Shown one piece after another: positions 52,100 through 62,559 of a stretch of DNA of 64,000 bases. Numbering within the stretch: position 1 is the stretch's first letter; the number at the start of each line of letters is the position of its first letter. The position numbers and the translations under genes are program-made. Origin of the DNA: Runella limosa DSM 17973 (lineage in GTDB: Bacteria > Bacteroidota > Bacteroidia > Cytophagales > Spirosomataceae); contig NZ_AXVJ01000041.1 of the NCBI RefSeq assembly GCF_000482465.1, positions 1-64,000 of the forward strand. The letters run 5' to 3'. The notes beneath the pieces were generated by a model, which ran no database searches, was not told the origin of the DNA, and saw only the letters and a list, made by a program, of their open reading frames with translations.

Positions 52100-53932
52100 T
52101 TACAAACGTGACACCGCCTGTTGAACAAAAGCCGTCAACTCGCTACCTGTCAGCATTCCTTGCGAAAGCAATGCTAGGTTATATGCGTGACGGATTAGTT
52201 GTTTTTGCTCATCTTCTGCTGCGGTCAGGATTTTCTGCGTCACGGGGTGGTTGGCATTGATGGCCACGTTTAACATTTGAGGCATATCACCAAACATCGA
52301 CTTCTGACCAGAAGTAGCCGCCATGTCGTTCATCCGACGGATAAATTCTGGAATGGTAATGACTACTGGCAACTCGTCGGTAGGCATTGGTTCCACACTG
52401 ATGGTTAGTTTGGGTGCGCCACCGAGGGTTTGCTCAAACAAATTCTTCGCTTTTTCTTCGTCGTCTTTCGACAATACGCTTTCCAGCTTGATTTCTTTTT
52501 CAATAAGCTTGTCGAGCGTATCAGCATCCACGCGCTTGATGTTTGTTTTCTCTATTTTGTACTCGATGCCGTTGATAAAGTGCGGGTCAATCACACTGTC
52601 AAACACGAGTACATCGTAGCCCCGTTTGGTAGCCGATTGGATGTAGGCGTCTTGCTTTTGTAAGTCGCTGGCGTACAGCCACACCACCGTGTCATTCTTA
52701 TCGGTTTGATTTTCTTTGACTTGGGCGGTATATTCCTCAAATGTAAAGTGTTTGCCTTGGGTGTTTTTCACCAAGCAGAATTCTTTGGCTTTCTCGCCGA
52801 ATTTTTCGTCGGAAATGATACCGTACTTGACAAACAAGCCAATGTCATCAAACTTTTTCTCAAATCCTTCGCGGTCGTTGCGGAAAATCTCAGAAAGTTT
52901 GTCGGCTACTTTACGTGTGATGTATCCACTGATTTTCTTGACGTTACCATCGGCTTGAAGGTAGCTACGCGACACGTTGAGCGGAATGTCAGGAGAGTCG
53001 ATAACCCCGTGAAGAAGTGTTAAGAAATCAGGCACTACGTCTTTGACTTCGTCGGTAATAAATACCTGACGGCTATACAATTGGATTTTTTCCTTGCGGG
53101 CCGAGAAGTCGTTTTTCAATTTGGGGAAATACAAAACTCCCGTCAAATTGAACGGATAATCAACATTAAGGTGAATCCAGAACAGCGGGTCTTCGCCCAT
53201 CGGGTGAAGCTCTTTGTAAAACGCCAAATAATCTTCATCCTTGAGCTCGGAAGGTGCTTTTACCCAAATAGGGGTAGGATTGTTGATGATTTTTTCGTCA
53301 AACTCAATCTCAATAGGCAAAAATTTGCCGTATTTTTCAAGGATTTCGGTGAGGCGGTATTTGCTCAAAAACTCTTCCGAATCTTCGGCGATGTGGAGGA
53401 TAATGTCCGTACCACGGTCGGTTTTTTCGGCAGGTTCAATGCTAAACTCGGTGCTTCCGTCGCATATCCAACGAGCGCCTTCGGAGCCATCTTTAAACGA
53501 TTTGGTAATGATTTCTACCTCTTTGGCCACCATAAACGCCGAGTAGAAACCTAATCCGAAGTTACCGATGATATTGCCACGGGTATCTTCTTTTTCTTTG
53601 TATTTTTCAACAAACTCAGCCGCGCCCGAGAAGGCGATTTGGTTGATGTATTTTTTGATTTCATCGGCTGTCATCCCGATACCACGGTCGCTGATGGTAA
53701 TCGTTTTTGCCTCTTCGTCGAGTTTTATCGATACTTTCAATTCACCAAGTTCACCATTAAACTCACCAAAATCGGCTAATTTCTTGATTTTTTGAGTGGC
53801 ATCTACGGCGTTTGAAACCAACTCACGCAAGAAAATTTCGTGGTCTGAATAGAGGAATTTTTTGATAATTGGAAAAATATTGTCGGTATGAATCGACAAT
53901 TGCCCTTTTTCGGCTTGTACGTTTGCTTCCAT
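52100..53932 (-). CDS. htpG: Molecular chaperone HtpG (Hsp90)
   Basis: 610 residues. ATP-binding domain motifs: FLRELVSNAVDATQKI, ISDRGIGMTADEI and GNFGLGFYSAFMVA. The middle and C-terminal domains are complete. It is an ATP-dependent cytoplasmic chaperone of stress response. Single gene with its own terminator. Confidence 0.97.
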   Translation of the reverse strand: MEANVQAEKGQLSIHTDNIFPIIKKFLYSDHEIFLRELVSNAVDATQKIKKLADFGEFNGELGELKVSIKLDEEAKTITISDRGIGMTADEIKKYINQIAFSGAAEFVEKYKEKEDTRGNIIGNFGLGFYSAFMVAKEVEIITKSFKDGSEGARWICDGSTEFSIEPAEKTDRGTDIILHIAEDSEEFLSKYRLTEILEKYGKFLPIEIEFDEKIINNPTPIWVKAPSELKDEDYLAFYKELHPMGEDPLFWIHLNVDYPFNLTGVLYFPKLKNDFSARKEKIQLYSRQVFITDEVKDVVPDFLTLLHGVIDSPDIPLNVSRSYLQADGNVKKISGYITRKVADKLSEIFRNDREGFEKKFDDIGLFVKYGIISDEKFGEKAKEFCLVKNTQGKHFTFEEYTAQVKENQTDKNDTVVWLYASDLQKQDAYIQSATKRGYDVLVFDSVIDPHFINGIEYKIEKTNIKRVDADTLDKLIEKEIKLESVLSKDDEEKAKNLFEQTLGGAPKLTISVEPMPTDELPVVITIPEFIRRMNDMAATSGQKSMFGDMPQMLNVAINANHPVTQKILTAAEDEQKQLIRHAYNLALLSQGMLTGSELTAFVQQAVSRL

Positions 53933-54022
53933 AATTCTGTTTTACGGTTTTTACAGTTTTTGGTTTTCTGGCTTGATTACCTAAAAAATGTATTCCACCG
54001 CTTTATTATCTGACATAATGGC

Positions 54023-54068
54023 AAAAAAAAAGGGCTGTCAGGTTTGAAAATCTGACAGCCCTTTTTTT
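54023..54068 (-). terminator. Intrinsic terminator of the DUF937-OmpA gene
   Basis: Arms GGGCTGTCAG (54032-54041) and CTGACAGCCC (54052-54061), with A-run left and T-run right. On the minus strand it follows the stop of the gene ending at 54121. Confidence 0.82.
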
Positions 54069-54069
54069 G

Positions 54070-54114
54070 GTCGATGGTCAATAGTCTATAGTCCATCGAC
54101 TATTGACCATCGAC
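54070..54114. repeat. 17-bp inverted repeat beside the terminator
   Basis: Arms GTCGATGGTCAATAGTC (54070-54086) and GACTATTGACCATCGAC (54098-54114) with an 11-base loop that itself echoes TATAGTC. No T-tract follows. It lies between the DUF937-OmpA stop and its terminator. Confidence 0.8.
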
Positions 54115-54120
54115 TATACA

Positions 54121-55383
54121 CTATTTCTGCACAAACTTCACCCATACTTCGCGCATAGGTACTTGTTTGCGGCCTGTGGTATCTTTAGGATTAATGCCCG
54201 TGCCTCGTCCTTCGGCATCAACTCGTACGAAGCTAATGCCTGATTTTACAAATTGGTCTTTCAACGCATACACACGTTTTACCGATAGCACTTTGTTGGT
54301 CAAAGGCGGTTTGGCATCGTTGGCGTAGGCTACGAGTTTGATTTGGGCGGTTGGGTATTTTTTCAACAAATCAGCCAATGCTTGTACGGGTTGCGAAGCT
54401 GTTGCTTTTAATTGAACCGTATTGTCTTCAAAATCCACGTTGTCAAATTTAAACGCTTTTCCTTTGGCTGCGGCAGCATCTGCCAAATACGTTGCCATTG
54501 GACTCTCGGTTGTGGTTGCAGCGGGCGTCGTTGGAGTAGTTGCAGTGGTCGTATCGGCCGTTTTTGTAGCAGTGATTGGTTCTTGAATGGTACGGGCTTC
54601 GGCAAGCGTATCGGCATCTATTTCTGTGTCAACCGTCGAGGTGTCTCGCTGAGTCCAGAAGTAAATACTAGCTCCAAGAACTGCAACGACCAAAAGGCCG
54701 ATTCCTACCCATTTGAAATTAATTCGTCCCAATCCCGAATCTTCTACATCGACGCCGACCAAAAATGGTTGCTTCGCTGGAATAGGCTCAGAACTTTTGG
54801 TGATGGTTGTTGATTGTTCGGCACGAGGTACGTCAAAACTCTGTAAAAGATATTGAATACCCACGGTTTCGATGATACGGTCGTTGAGGTCAGGTACGAT
54901 AGTAAGGAGGCTTTCACGTTGTTCTCCCAAATAAGCCGCCAACGACTCGGCATCAAATTGTTTCTCAGCCACCACTTTTTTCAACACTGAGATAATAATT
55001 GACATCGAAATCCCACTCAACGATGATGCAAGCGAATTTTTTGTCCCTGAGTATTTTGTCACCATACTACACACAGGGCTTTTAAAACCTGGGAGCACCG
55101 TGTTGAGAATTTTTTCACCAGCAGCCTTAAATTCATCTAATTCTGAGGGTGTTTTTAAAATTCTGGGAAGCTGTTCGGGGGAAAATGGCGTGTTTTTTGC
55201 CTGATTAAAAATAAGTTTCATGCCCGATTCGTTGGACGCTCGCTTAATAAGACCGCCCACAATCGAAGCTGCAAAAGCATCAAGTGCTTTTTGGATTTTC
55301 TCTGTTTTTTCGTTGTTCTGTACCGCAATCTGACTTACGATACCCTCAGTCAATGTCTCCTTCAGAGATGTAAATAAGTTCAT
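54121..55383 (-). CDS. DUF937 - membrane segment - OmpA-domain protein
   Basis: 420 residues from the ATG at 55383 (MNLFTSLKETLTEG); a TTG two codons earlier is less likely. The first about 200 residues match DUF937 (helical, YidB-like) with repeated FxxALxxG-like helices. One membrane segment follows (IGLLVVAVLGASIYFW, about residue 228), then a Thr/Ala-rich linker, then an OmpA-like peptidoglycan-binding domain (KLVAYANDA, SVKRVYALKDQFVKSG, VDAEGRGTGINP). With no signal peptide, DUF937 would be cytoplasmic and the OmpA part periplasmic, linking cytoplasm to cell wall in a MotB-like way. Function unknown. Confidence 0.82.
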   Translation of the reverse strand: MNLFTSLKETLTEGIVSQIAVQNNEKTEKIQKALDAFAASIVGGLIKRASNESGMKLIFNQAKNTPFSPEQLPRILKTPSELDEFKAAGEKILNTVLPGFKSPVCSMVTKYSGTKNSLASSLSGISMSIIISVLKKVVAEKQFDAESLAAYLGEQRESLLTIVPDLNDRIIETVGIQYLLQSFDVPRAEQSTTITKSSEPIPAKQPFLVGVDVEDSGLGRINFKWVGIGLLVVAVLGASIYFWTQRDTSTVDTEIDADTLAEARTIQEPITATKTADTTTATTPTTPAATTTESPMATYLADAAAAKGKAFKFDNVDFEDNTVQLKATASQPVQALADLLKKYPTAQIKLVAYANDAKPPLTNKVLSVKRVYALKDQFVKSGISFVRVDAEGRGTGINPKDTTGRKQVPMREVWVKFVQK

Positions 55384-55571
55384 TTTCAATGGTTTTTTAT
55401 GAGTTAGAACCCCAGTAGGAAAAGGGAAAAATTACTCAACTCTGCCCTTCACCTCCCAGCGTTACAACCAATAGTGACTCGATTTTTTCAAATGGGGCGG
55501 AAAGTTACTTAATAGTTGAGAGCCAATAGCCAACAGCTGATAGTTTTTTTTAGCAATCGAACCATTGTCGT

Positions 55572-55579
55572 TACCTTTG
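55572..55579 (+). promoter_or_regulatory. Bacteroidota -7 box of the epimerase gene
   Basis: TACCTTTG is a perfect TAnnTTTG match, 33 bp before the TTG start at 55612, which supports that start. Confidence 0.6.
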
Positions 55580-55611
55580 CACAAAAGAAATTTACTTAAA
55601 ATTCTACGTTT

Positions 55612-56625
55612 TTGGACAAATCAGCTGAACCACTCATTTTAGTCACTGGCGCAAACGGCCTTTTGGGTAGTGCCATTGTAACCTATTTATTGGCAAATGG
55701 GCACCGTGTCCGTGGCTTACGTCGTAGTGGAAGCGACATTCAGTTGTTGAACGGCGTGGAAGCAAAGGTGGAATGGGCCGAAGGGGATGTGTTGGATGTG
55801 TTGGCGTTGGAAAAAGCGTTTGAAGGAGTAACCTACGTAGTTCATACGGCAGCAATTGTTTCTTTTACTCCCAAAGATCAAAAGCAAATGTACCAAATTA
55901 ATGTACAAGGAACGGCCAACGTCGTCAACTTGGCATTAGAGGTAGGTGTCAAAAAAATGGCTTTTGTGAGTTCGGTTGCGGCGCTGGGGCGGCCTGACCC
56001 GCGCATGATAGACGCGTCGAAACCGACGGTGATTGATGAAAACCAAAAATGGGAAGAATCGCCGCTAAATTCGCACTACGGAAAAAGTAAATATTTGGCA
56101 GAAATTGAGGTGTGGAGAGGCGTTGCGGAGGGACTTTCGGCGGTGGTGGTCAACCCAAGCATGGTGCTCGGGGAAGGCGACTGGACGCGAAGCAGTACGC
56201 AATTGTTTAAATATGCCTTCGACGAAAACAAGTATTATACCGAAGGGCTAATCAACTACGTTGACGTATTAGACGTAGCAGAAGCGACGGTGAAGCTGTT
56301 GGTATCGGAAGTTAAAAATGAGCGATTTGTACTAAGTGCAGGTAGCACTACTTACCGCGAATTATTTACCAAAATGGCCGAAGGGTTTGGAAAACGCCCA
56401 CCTTCAAAGCTGGTGTCGCCCTTTTTGACAGAAATCATTTGGCGAGTGGAAGCCGCTCGTTCATGGTTGACGGGAAGCAAGCCGCTCATCACCAAAGAAA
56501 CCGCTAAAACTGCCCGAACAAAGTTTATTTACAACGGAGAAAAAATCCAAAAAGCACTTGGATTTACTTACAGGCCGTTGGATGAAACGGTGGTGCGGGT
56601 TTGTAAAGCGTTGAAAAAGTATTAG
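55612..56625 (+). CDS. NAD-dependent epimerase/dehydratase (extended SDR)
   Basis: 337 residues from a TTG codon. No ATG is available: an in-frame TAA stands five codons upstream and the Rossmann motif VTGANGLLGSAI begins 10 residues in, so TTG is the likely true start. Extended SDR features: GxxGxxG near the start, HTAAIV, and the active-site YGKSK (about residue 160). Relatives act on dihydroflavonol-like or nucleotide-sugar substrates; none can be assigned. Monocistronic. Confidence 0.88.
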   Translation: MDKSAEPLILVTGANGLLGSAIVTYLLANGHRVRGLRRSGSDIQLLNGVEAKVEWAEGDVLDVLALEKAFEGVTYVVHTAAIVSFTPKDQKQMYQINVQGTANVVNLALEVGVKKMAFVSSVAALGRPDPRMIDASKPTVIDENQKWEESPLNSHYGKSKYLAEIEVWRGVAEGLSAVVVNPSMVLGEGDWTRSSTQLFKYAFDENKYYTEGLINYVDVLDVAEATVKLLVSEVKNERFVLSAGSTTYRELFTKMAEGFGKRPPSKLVSPFLTEIIWRVEAARSWLTGSKPLITKETAKTARTKFIYNGEKIQKALGFTYRPLDETVVRVCKALKKY

Positions 56626-56631
56626 TTTCCT

Positions 56632-56683
56632 CTAACATCAAAAATCCCCGAAACATAATTGTTTCGGGGATTTTTGATGTTAG
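56632..56683. terminator. Bidirectional terminator, 24-bp perfect stem
   Basis: Arms 56632-56655 and 56660-56683 (core AAAAATCCCCGAAACA / TGTTTCGGGGATTTTT) around TAAT. It separates the convergent epimerase and ettA genes. Confidence 0.88.
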
Positions 56684-56685
56684 GT

Positions 56686-58356
<1,671 letters not shown>

Positions 58357-58436
58357 TTTTCGTTTAATTTGTGGTGGCAAATATCGTAAATTGCCCACCA
58401 AAACCTTCAAAAGCAGATAAATAAAGTAAACCAGTG

Positions 58437-59711
58437 ATGGAAAATGCCACCTTAATGGACGAATACGGCTATGTCTCAGACGGCAAGGTATTCTTAAAAG
58501 GGTATTTAGGGAACCCAGACCGCCAGATTGGCGAAGTGAAACGCACCGAACAAGAAGCCATTGATTATTTTAAAAATCGCTTCAATATTGCTTCGAGTAA
58601 GGTGGAACAGTTAGAAAGTGATGTAGAAGAAGCCCAAAACAAAGGCTCTTACCTGACAAAATTGGTGCAGCTACGCAAAAAACTGCTCAGTTTTGACGGA
58701 CTCGGTGATTTTGTCCCGCTCTTAGAACGGCTCGACAAATTGGAAGTGGTGCTTGAAGACTTGATTAAAGTCAACCAAGAAAAAAACCTGGAAATCAAGC
58801 GCGCTTTGTTGGATGAAACGCGGGCTGTACAAGTCGAAAATGACGATTGGCAAGCCGCAACGGACATGTTGCAAGAAATTAAATCGAAATGGATTCGTAC
58901 TGGCCCTGTTGACAAAGAATACCAAGAGGAAGTTGAAGGTACATTCCAGTTGTTGTTGGATACATTTTTCCAACAACGTCGTGATTTCTTCTCGGAACTA
59001 AACCGCGTCATTGCCGACCGCATCGAACGCTATACGGAACTTATTGCCAAGTCGGATTCGCTCATGCGTATGTATGACCTCGACGAAGCAAGCCGCATTT
59101 TGCGTCAAGTAAGGTCTGAATGGAAAGATGTGGGTGAAATCCCAGTGAAACGTTCGGCTAAATTGTACAAGCAATTTAAGCGCTCAAACCAACGGATTAT
59201 GGACAAAATCAACCGTATCCGTGGCATTGTGACGCAGCCGCAAGAAAACCCACTGGTCACCAAACAACGCGAAATGTGCCGCGAAGCGGAGCAACTTGCC
59301 CGTTCGAGCGACATCATTCAGGCATCAGAACGTGCCAAAACGTTGTTGAACCAATGGAAAGAAATTCGCCTTCCACCCCGAGTGGGAGATAAAAATATTG
59401 CAGAGCGTTTCCGTTCGGCTTGCGATAAGATTTTTGAGTTAAGTTATTTGGCCCGTGTTATCTCACGTAAATATCCTGCGTTTGAAATTCGTACGCCACA
59501 AGACCAGCTCAACATCAAAATTCGTGAGATGGAATGGCTCATCAAGCGTGAAAAAGCAGATTTGGAGGTGACCATTGCCAATGCGCAAAATATGCCGCCT
59601 GATCCAGAAGCTGAACGCCAAGTGATGGGTAAAATCAACATCCAACGCCGTAAAATCACGATGAAGGAGAAGATTTTAGAGGAATATAAAATAGCGCTTA
59701 CGCGAATCTAA
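58437..59711 (+). CDS. DUF349-domain protein
   Basis: 424 residues from the ATG at 58437 (MENATLMDEYGY); a GTG one codon earlier is less likely. It is helical and charged, with repeated DUF349 units: LQEIKSKWIRTGPVDKEYQE, LRQVRSEWKDVGEIPVKRS and LLNQWKEIRLPPRVGD, each with the W-K-x-x-G-P/L core. There is no signal peptide. DUF349 proteins are long helical-repeat proteins of unknown role, common in Bacteroidota. Divergent from ettA. Confidence 0.9.
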   Translation: MENATLMDEYGYVSDGKVFLKGYLGNPDRQIGEVKRTEQEAIDYFKNRFNIASSKVEQLESDVEEAQNKGSYLTKLVQLRKKLLSFDGLGDFVPLLERLDKLEVVLEDLIKVNQEKNLEIKRALLDETRAVQVENDDWQAATDMLQEIKSKWIRTGPVDKEYQEEVEGTFQLLLDTFFQQRRDFFSELNRVIADRIERYTELIAKSDSLMRMYDLDEASRILRQVRSEWKDVGEIPVKRSAKLYKQFKRSNQRIMDKINRIRGIVTQPQENPLVTKQREMCREAEQLARSSDIIQASERAKTLLNQWKEIRLPPRVGDKNIAERFRSACDKIFELSYLARVISRKYPAFEIRTPQDQLNIKIREMEWLIKREKADLEVTIANAQNMPPDPEAERQVMGKINIQRRKITMKEKILEEYKIALTRI

Positions 59712-59806
59712 TTTAGTACTTACGCAGAATTAGACGAGACTTGCCAAGTTTTAGGCTTATACTATTTATAATCAGAAGAATTATAAACTTGGAAAGTCTA
59801 TTTTTC

Positions 59807-59856
59807 CCAACAAAAATACCCGTTTATGGCTGACCATAAACGGGTATTTTTGTTGG
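59807..59856. terminator. Bidirectional terminator, 23-bp perfect stem
   Basis: Arms 59807-59829 and 59834-59856 (core AAAAATACCCGTTTATGG / CCATAAACGGGTATTTTT) around CTGA. It separates the convergent DUF349 and lipase-like genes. Confidence 0.88.
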
Positions 59857-59867
59857 AACTCAAATGC

Positions 59868-61061
59868 CTATTGAATCGACGAGAAGAATTGGTAGGAGCC
59901 TAAAAGAAAATCCTGAACTGCAGTAGCGTGGTTTTTACCTTTGAGAGTAATCAATTCCACATTGGTTGCTCCCCGTGCTTTCATGGCATTGAAGGCGTTT
60001 TGTGAATTGAAATAAAAGACCAAATCGTCGGCATCACCGTGGTACAAACGCGTAGGTGTTTTGGGTTTCCAATCATATACGTCGTTGTCTTTTACTGCGT
60101 TGGTAAAACCCGTGTCTGAGCCATCGGTGAGTCCTTTGATAAACGCATCGGTAAAAATAGTATTAAAGCTCACGTTGATAGTGGCATTCTCTTTAGACGA
60201 TTGAATCTGGGCTGCCCAAGGGTCTTTAAAGTACTGAGTCGTGGGGCGGTTGAGGCCATAGATTCGGTCGTAAGTAAGTAACGTCCACAAATAAAGTTGG
60301 TTGTAACCCACAACTCCCGTGGTTTTGTTGGTGGTAATGTACTTCATAAAAGCCGTTTTATCGTAAGCACCCGCCCCGCAGCTCGACGCTCTCAAATTAA
60401 ATTCTGCGCTGGCTTCCTCTTCGATTTTCTTTTGAAGTGACATGGTTGCAAAACCACCTGCCGAATAGCCCGCGATGTACAGACGTTCGTCCCACTGAAT
60501 TTTTTCTTGGTTGATAAACTCTTTCGATGCCCGAATCATGTCCAAACAAGCTGAGGCCAAACTGGCACGGTGCTCGTAAGGATGCGGTACGGTATTAGAG
60601 GTACCATATCCAATGTAATCGGGGTAAGCGATGATGTATCCCAACGAAGCAAAAAGTGAGCCTGCTAAACTTGCTTCCGAATTGGCTGCAAAGTACGACG
60701 GCGCTTCTTGGTCGGAGCGAATGGTTCCGTGTTGTACACTGATAAGGGCCGAGGTGGTGGTTTTGGCAGCAGGATAAATCAATGCCCCAGAAGCCTGAAT
60801 TTCCTTGCCATCGGTGTTTTTCGTTTTGTAAACGATTTTATACACTTTGATGCCGTATTGGAGAAACGGGGCAATTTGCGCAAAAGCAGGGTCGCCTGCC
60901 GCTATTCGTTGCACAAGCTGGTCTTTGGTAAATTCTCCAACGAGGGCGCTGCTTACTAAATACTGGTTGGAAGGCGTGGGGTCACTGTTTTTGCTACAGC
61001 TACTGACAATCACCATCAGCGCTACGAGCCACAGGTAAAATGAATGTTTGAAGTGTTTCAT
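59868..61061 (-). CDS. Lipoprotein alpha/beta hydrolase, secretory-lipase-like
   Basis: 397 residues. Lipoprotein signal with lipobox VSSC (Cys22). The catalytic serine is in GYSAGG (nucleophile elbow), preceded by LGYIIAYPDYIGYG, the layout of fungal-type secretory lipases (LIP family). The aspartate (LYHGDADDLV) and histidine (GKNHATA) complete the triad pattern. It should hydrolyse lipids or esters at the cell surface. Probably last in a minus-strand run with the next two genes. Confidence 0.88.
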   Translation of the reverse strand: MKHFKHSFYLWLVALMVIVSSCSKNSDPTPSNQYLVSSALVGEFTKDQLVQRIAAGDPAFAQIAPFLQYGIKVYKIVYKTKNTDGKEIQASGALIYPAAKTTTSALISVQHGTIRSDQEAPSYFAANSEASLAGSLFASLGYIIAYPDYIGYGTSNTVPHPYEHRASLASACLDMIRASKEFINQEKIQWDERLYIAGYSAGGFATMSLQKKIEEEASAEFNLRASSCGAGAYDKTAFMKYITTNKTTGVVGYNQLYLWTLLTYDRIYGLNRPTTQYFKDPWAAQIQSSKENATINVSFNTIFTDAFIKGLTDGSDTGFTNAVKDNDVYDWKPKTPTRLYHGDADDLVFYFNSQNAFNAMKARGATNVELITLKGKNHATAVQDFLLGSYQFFSSIQ

Positions 61062-61140
61062 ACGGAAATTGAATCGTGTTTGGGTTATGATTCTTAACGT
61101 ACAAAATTAGAGAAAGTTGCCCGCCAATTTTGAAAATGCC

Positions 61141-62529
61141 CTATAATTTGTCAAGATGAACAATGAAAACTTGCTTGTTTTCTTGCGCTGTTTGCGGGTT
61201 TTTTAACGCACGGTTAAATGCTATCTTTTTCCCATCGTGAGACCATACCAAATTGGAAGGCGAAGGGTTGCTTGAAGGTGTCAGTAATCGTACCCGATTT
61301 TCAAAGGATTCATTTCCAAGTTTTACCAGTGCAATGCTTCCGTTCCAAACGTAGCAAAGGTGCTGCCCGTCGGGATGCCATCTAAAATACCCTTCAACAT
61401 TGGATGGATGAAAGGTAAGTTGAGTAGGTGTACCTCCAAGCGGCGAGAGGGTGAAAACCTGTTGGACTCCTTTATCGTCTTTGGCCAAAAACGCCAACAA
61501 ACTACCATCGCCCGACGAACGAACGACGCCCGTACATCCTGAAAAATCCGTATCGGCGGTGTGGGTCAGGCGGCGTTGACTTGTGCCTTTGGGTGGCATG
61601 GGCATCATGGTGTCAGTACCTTCGAGTGGCCCCCATGCGCCAGGTTGAGTAATGTCATCAGGAATGTCCACGATAAAAACTTCATCAACGTCTTTGCCAT
61701 TTTTATCTTTTACTTTTCCCACAAACGCCCGTGCTATTTGACGGCTACCATCGGGTTTTGCATACCCATTTAGACCTACCCAACTATCGCCTGCGGCGTG
61801 GCTAATTTCGTCGGAACCTGCTTGTGGGGTAGGCGTTACCCGAACGACCACCGCGCTAAACCATTCGCTCGATACATCTTCGCCGTTGGTTGTTTTGGAA
61901 ACGGTCACTGACTGCCCACGTTTCGACACGCCGATGGTGCGGAGGTTGTGTTTTTGTTGCGTTTTGTCCTCCAGTGCTTTCAGGATGGCATCGTTGTAGG
62001 TATAACCGATCCAATTCCCGTCGCCGCTCCATTCGTGGCGGTGGGTGCCTCCGCGCAGTGCGCCAGCGGTAAAAGGCGGCGTCACGTCACGGGCATCCAT
62101 ATAAATAGGAATATTGGGTGCTTGGTCTTTGATGATAATGCCCGTCCGTCGCCACTGTTGATAAGGGTTGGCGGCGGTCACATTCATTAGGCCATGAATA
62201 AACACCACGGATGCTTCGGTGTGGGCATAACTCACCGCCCCCGCGCCAGGCCCCCATGCGGCGTTGTTGGGCAGGGCGTATAGTACTTTTTTCTCCCCTG
62301 TTTGGGTATGAACTTTTTCAATTTTGGCCGAAGCTGCAATGCCACCGTCATCGGTGCGGGTGTCGTACACCAACCACTGATCATCAGGCGAAAAATTGTC
62401 GTTGTTGTCCAAATCGTGGTGGTACGAAAGGTCGTTGGTTAATTGGGTTTCTTTTAAGTAGGAGTTACTGCTGCAAGAGGTCATGGCAAGACTGGTTAAG
62501 CATAAAACGGTTTTTCCGAAGGTGTTCAT
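61141..62529 (-). CDS. Lipoprotein with TolB-like beta-propeller (DUF3748)
   Basis: 462 residues. Lipobox MTSC (Cys19). The body has propeller strands with WD-like and 'S-P-D-D-Q-W-L-V-Y' repeats (NFSPDDQWLVYDTRTD, GDGSLLAFLAKDDKGVQQVF, VWSHDGKKIAFNRAL), and the DUF3748 block GTHRHEWSGDGNWIGYTYNDA. Function is unknown; E. coli YidR is a relative. Thirty base pairs after the gene ending at 62560, on the same strand, so probably co-transcribed. Confidence 0.83.
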   Translation of the reverse strand: MNTFGKTVLCLTSLAMTSCSSNSYLKETQLTNDLSYHHDLDNNDNFSPDDQWLVYDTRTDDGGIAASAKIEKVHTQTGEKKVLYALPNNAAWGPGAGAVSYAHTEASVVFIHGLMNVTAANPYQQWRRTGIIIKDQAPNIPIYMDARDVTPPFTAGALRGGTHRHEWSGDGNWIGYTYNDAILKALEDKTQQKHNLRTIGVSKRGQSVTVSKTTNGEDVSSEWFSAVVVRVTPTPQAGSDEISHAAGDSWVGLNGYAKPDGSRQIARAFVGKVKDKNGKDVDEVFIVDIPDDITQPGAWGPLEGTDTMMPMPPKGTSQRRLTHTADTDFSGCTGVVRSSGDGSLLAFLAKDDKGVQQVFTLSPLGGTPTQLTFHPSNVEGYFRWHPDGQHLCYVWNGSIALVKLGNESFENRVRLLTPSSNPSPSNLVWSHDGKKIAFNRALKNPQTAQENKQVFIVHLDKL

Positions 62530-62559
62530 ACAAATTGGCGAATTATAAAAGACGAAAAG

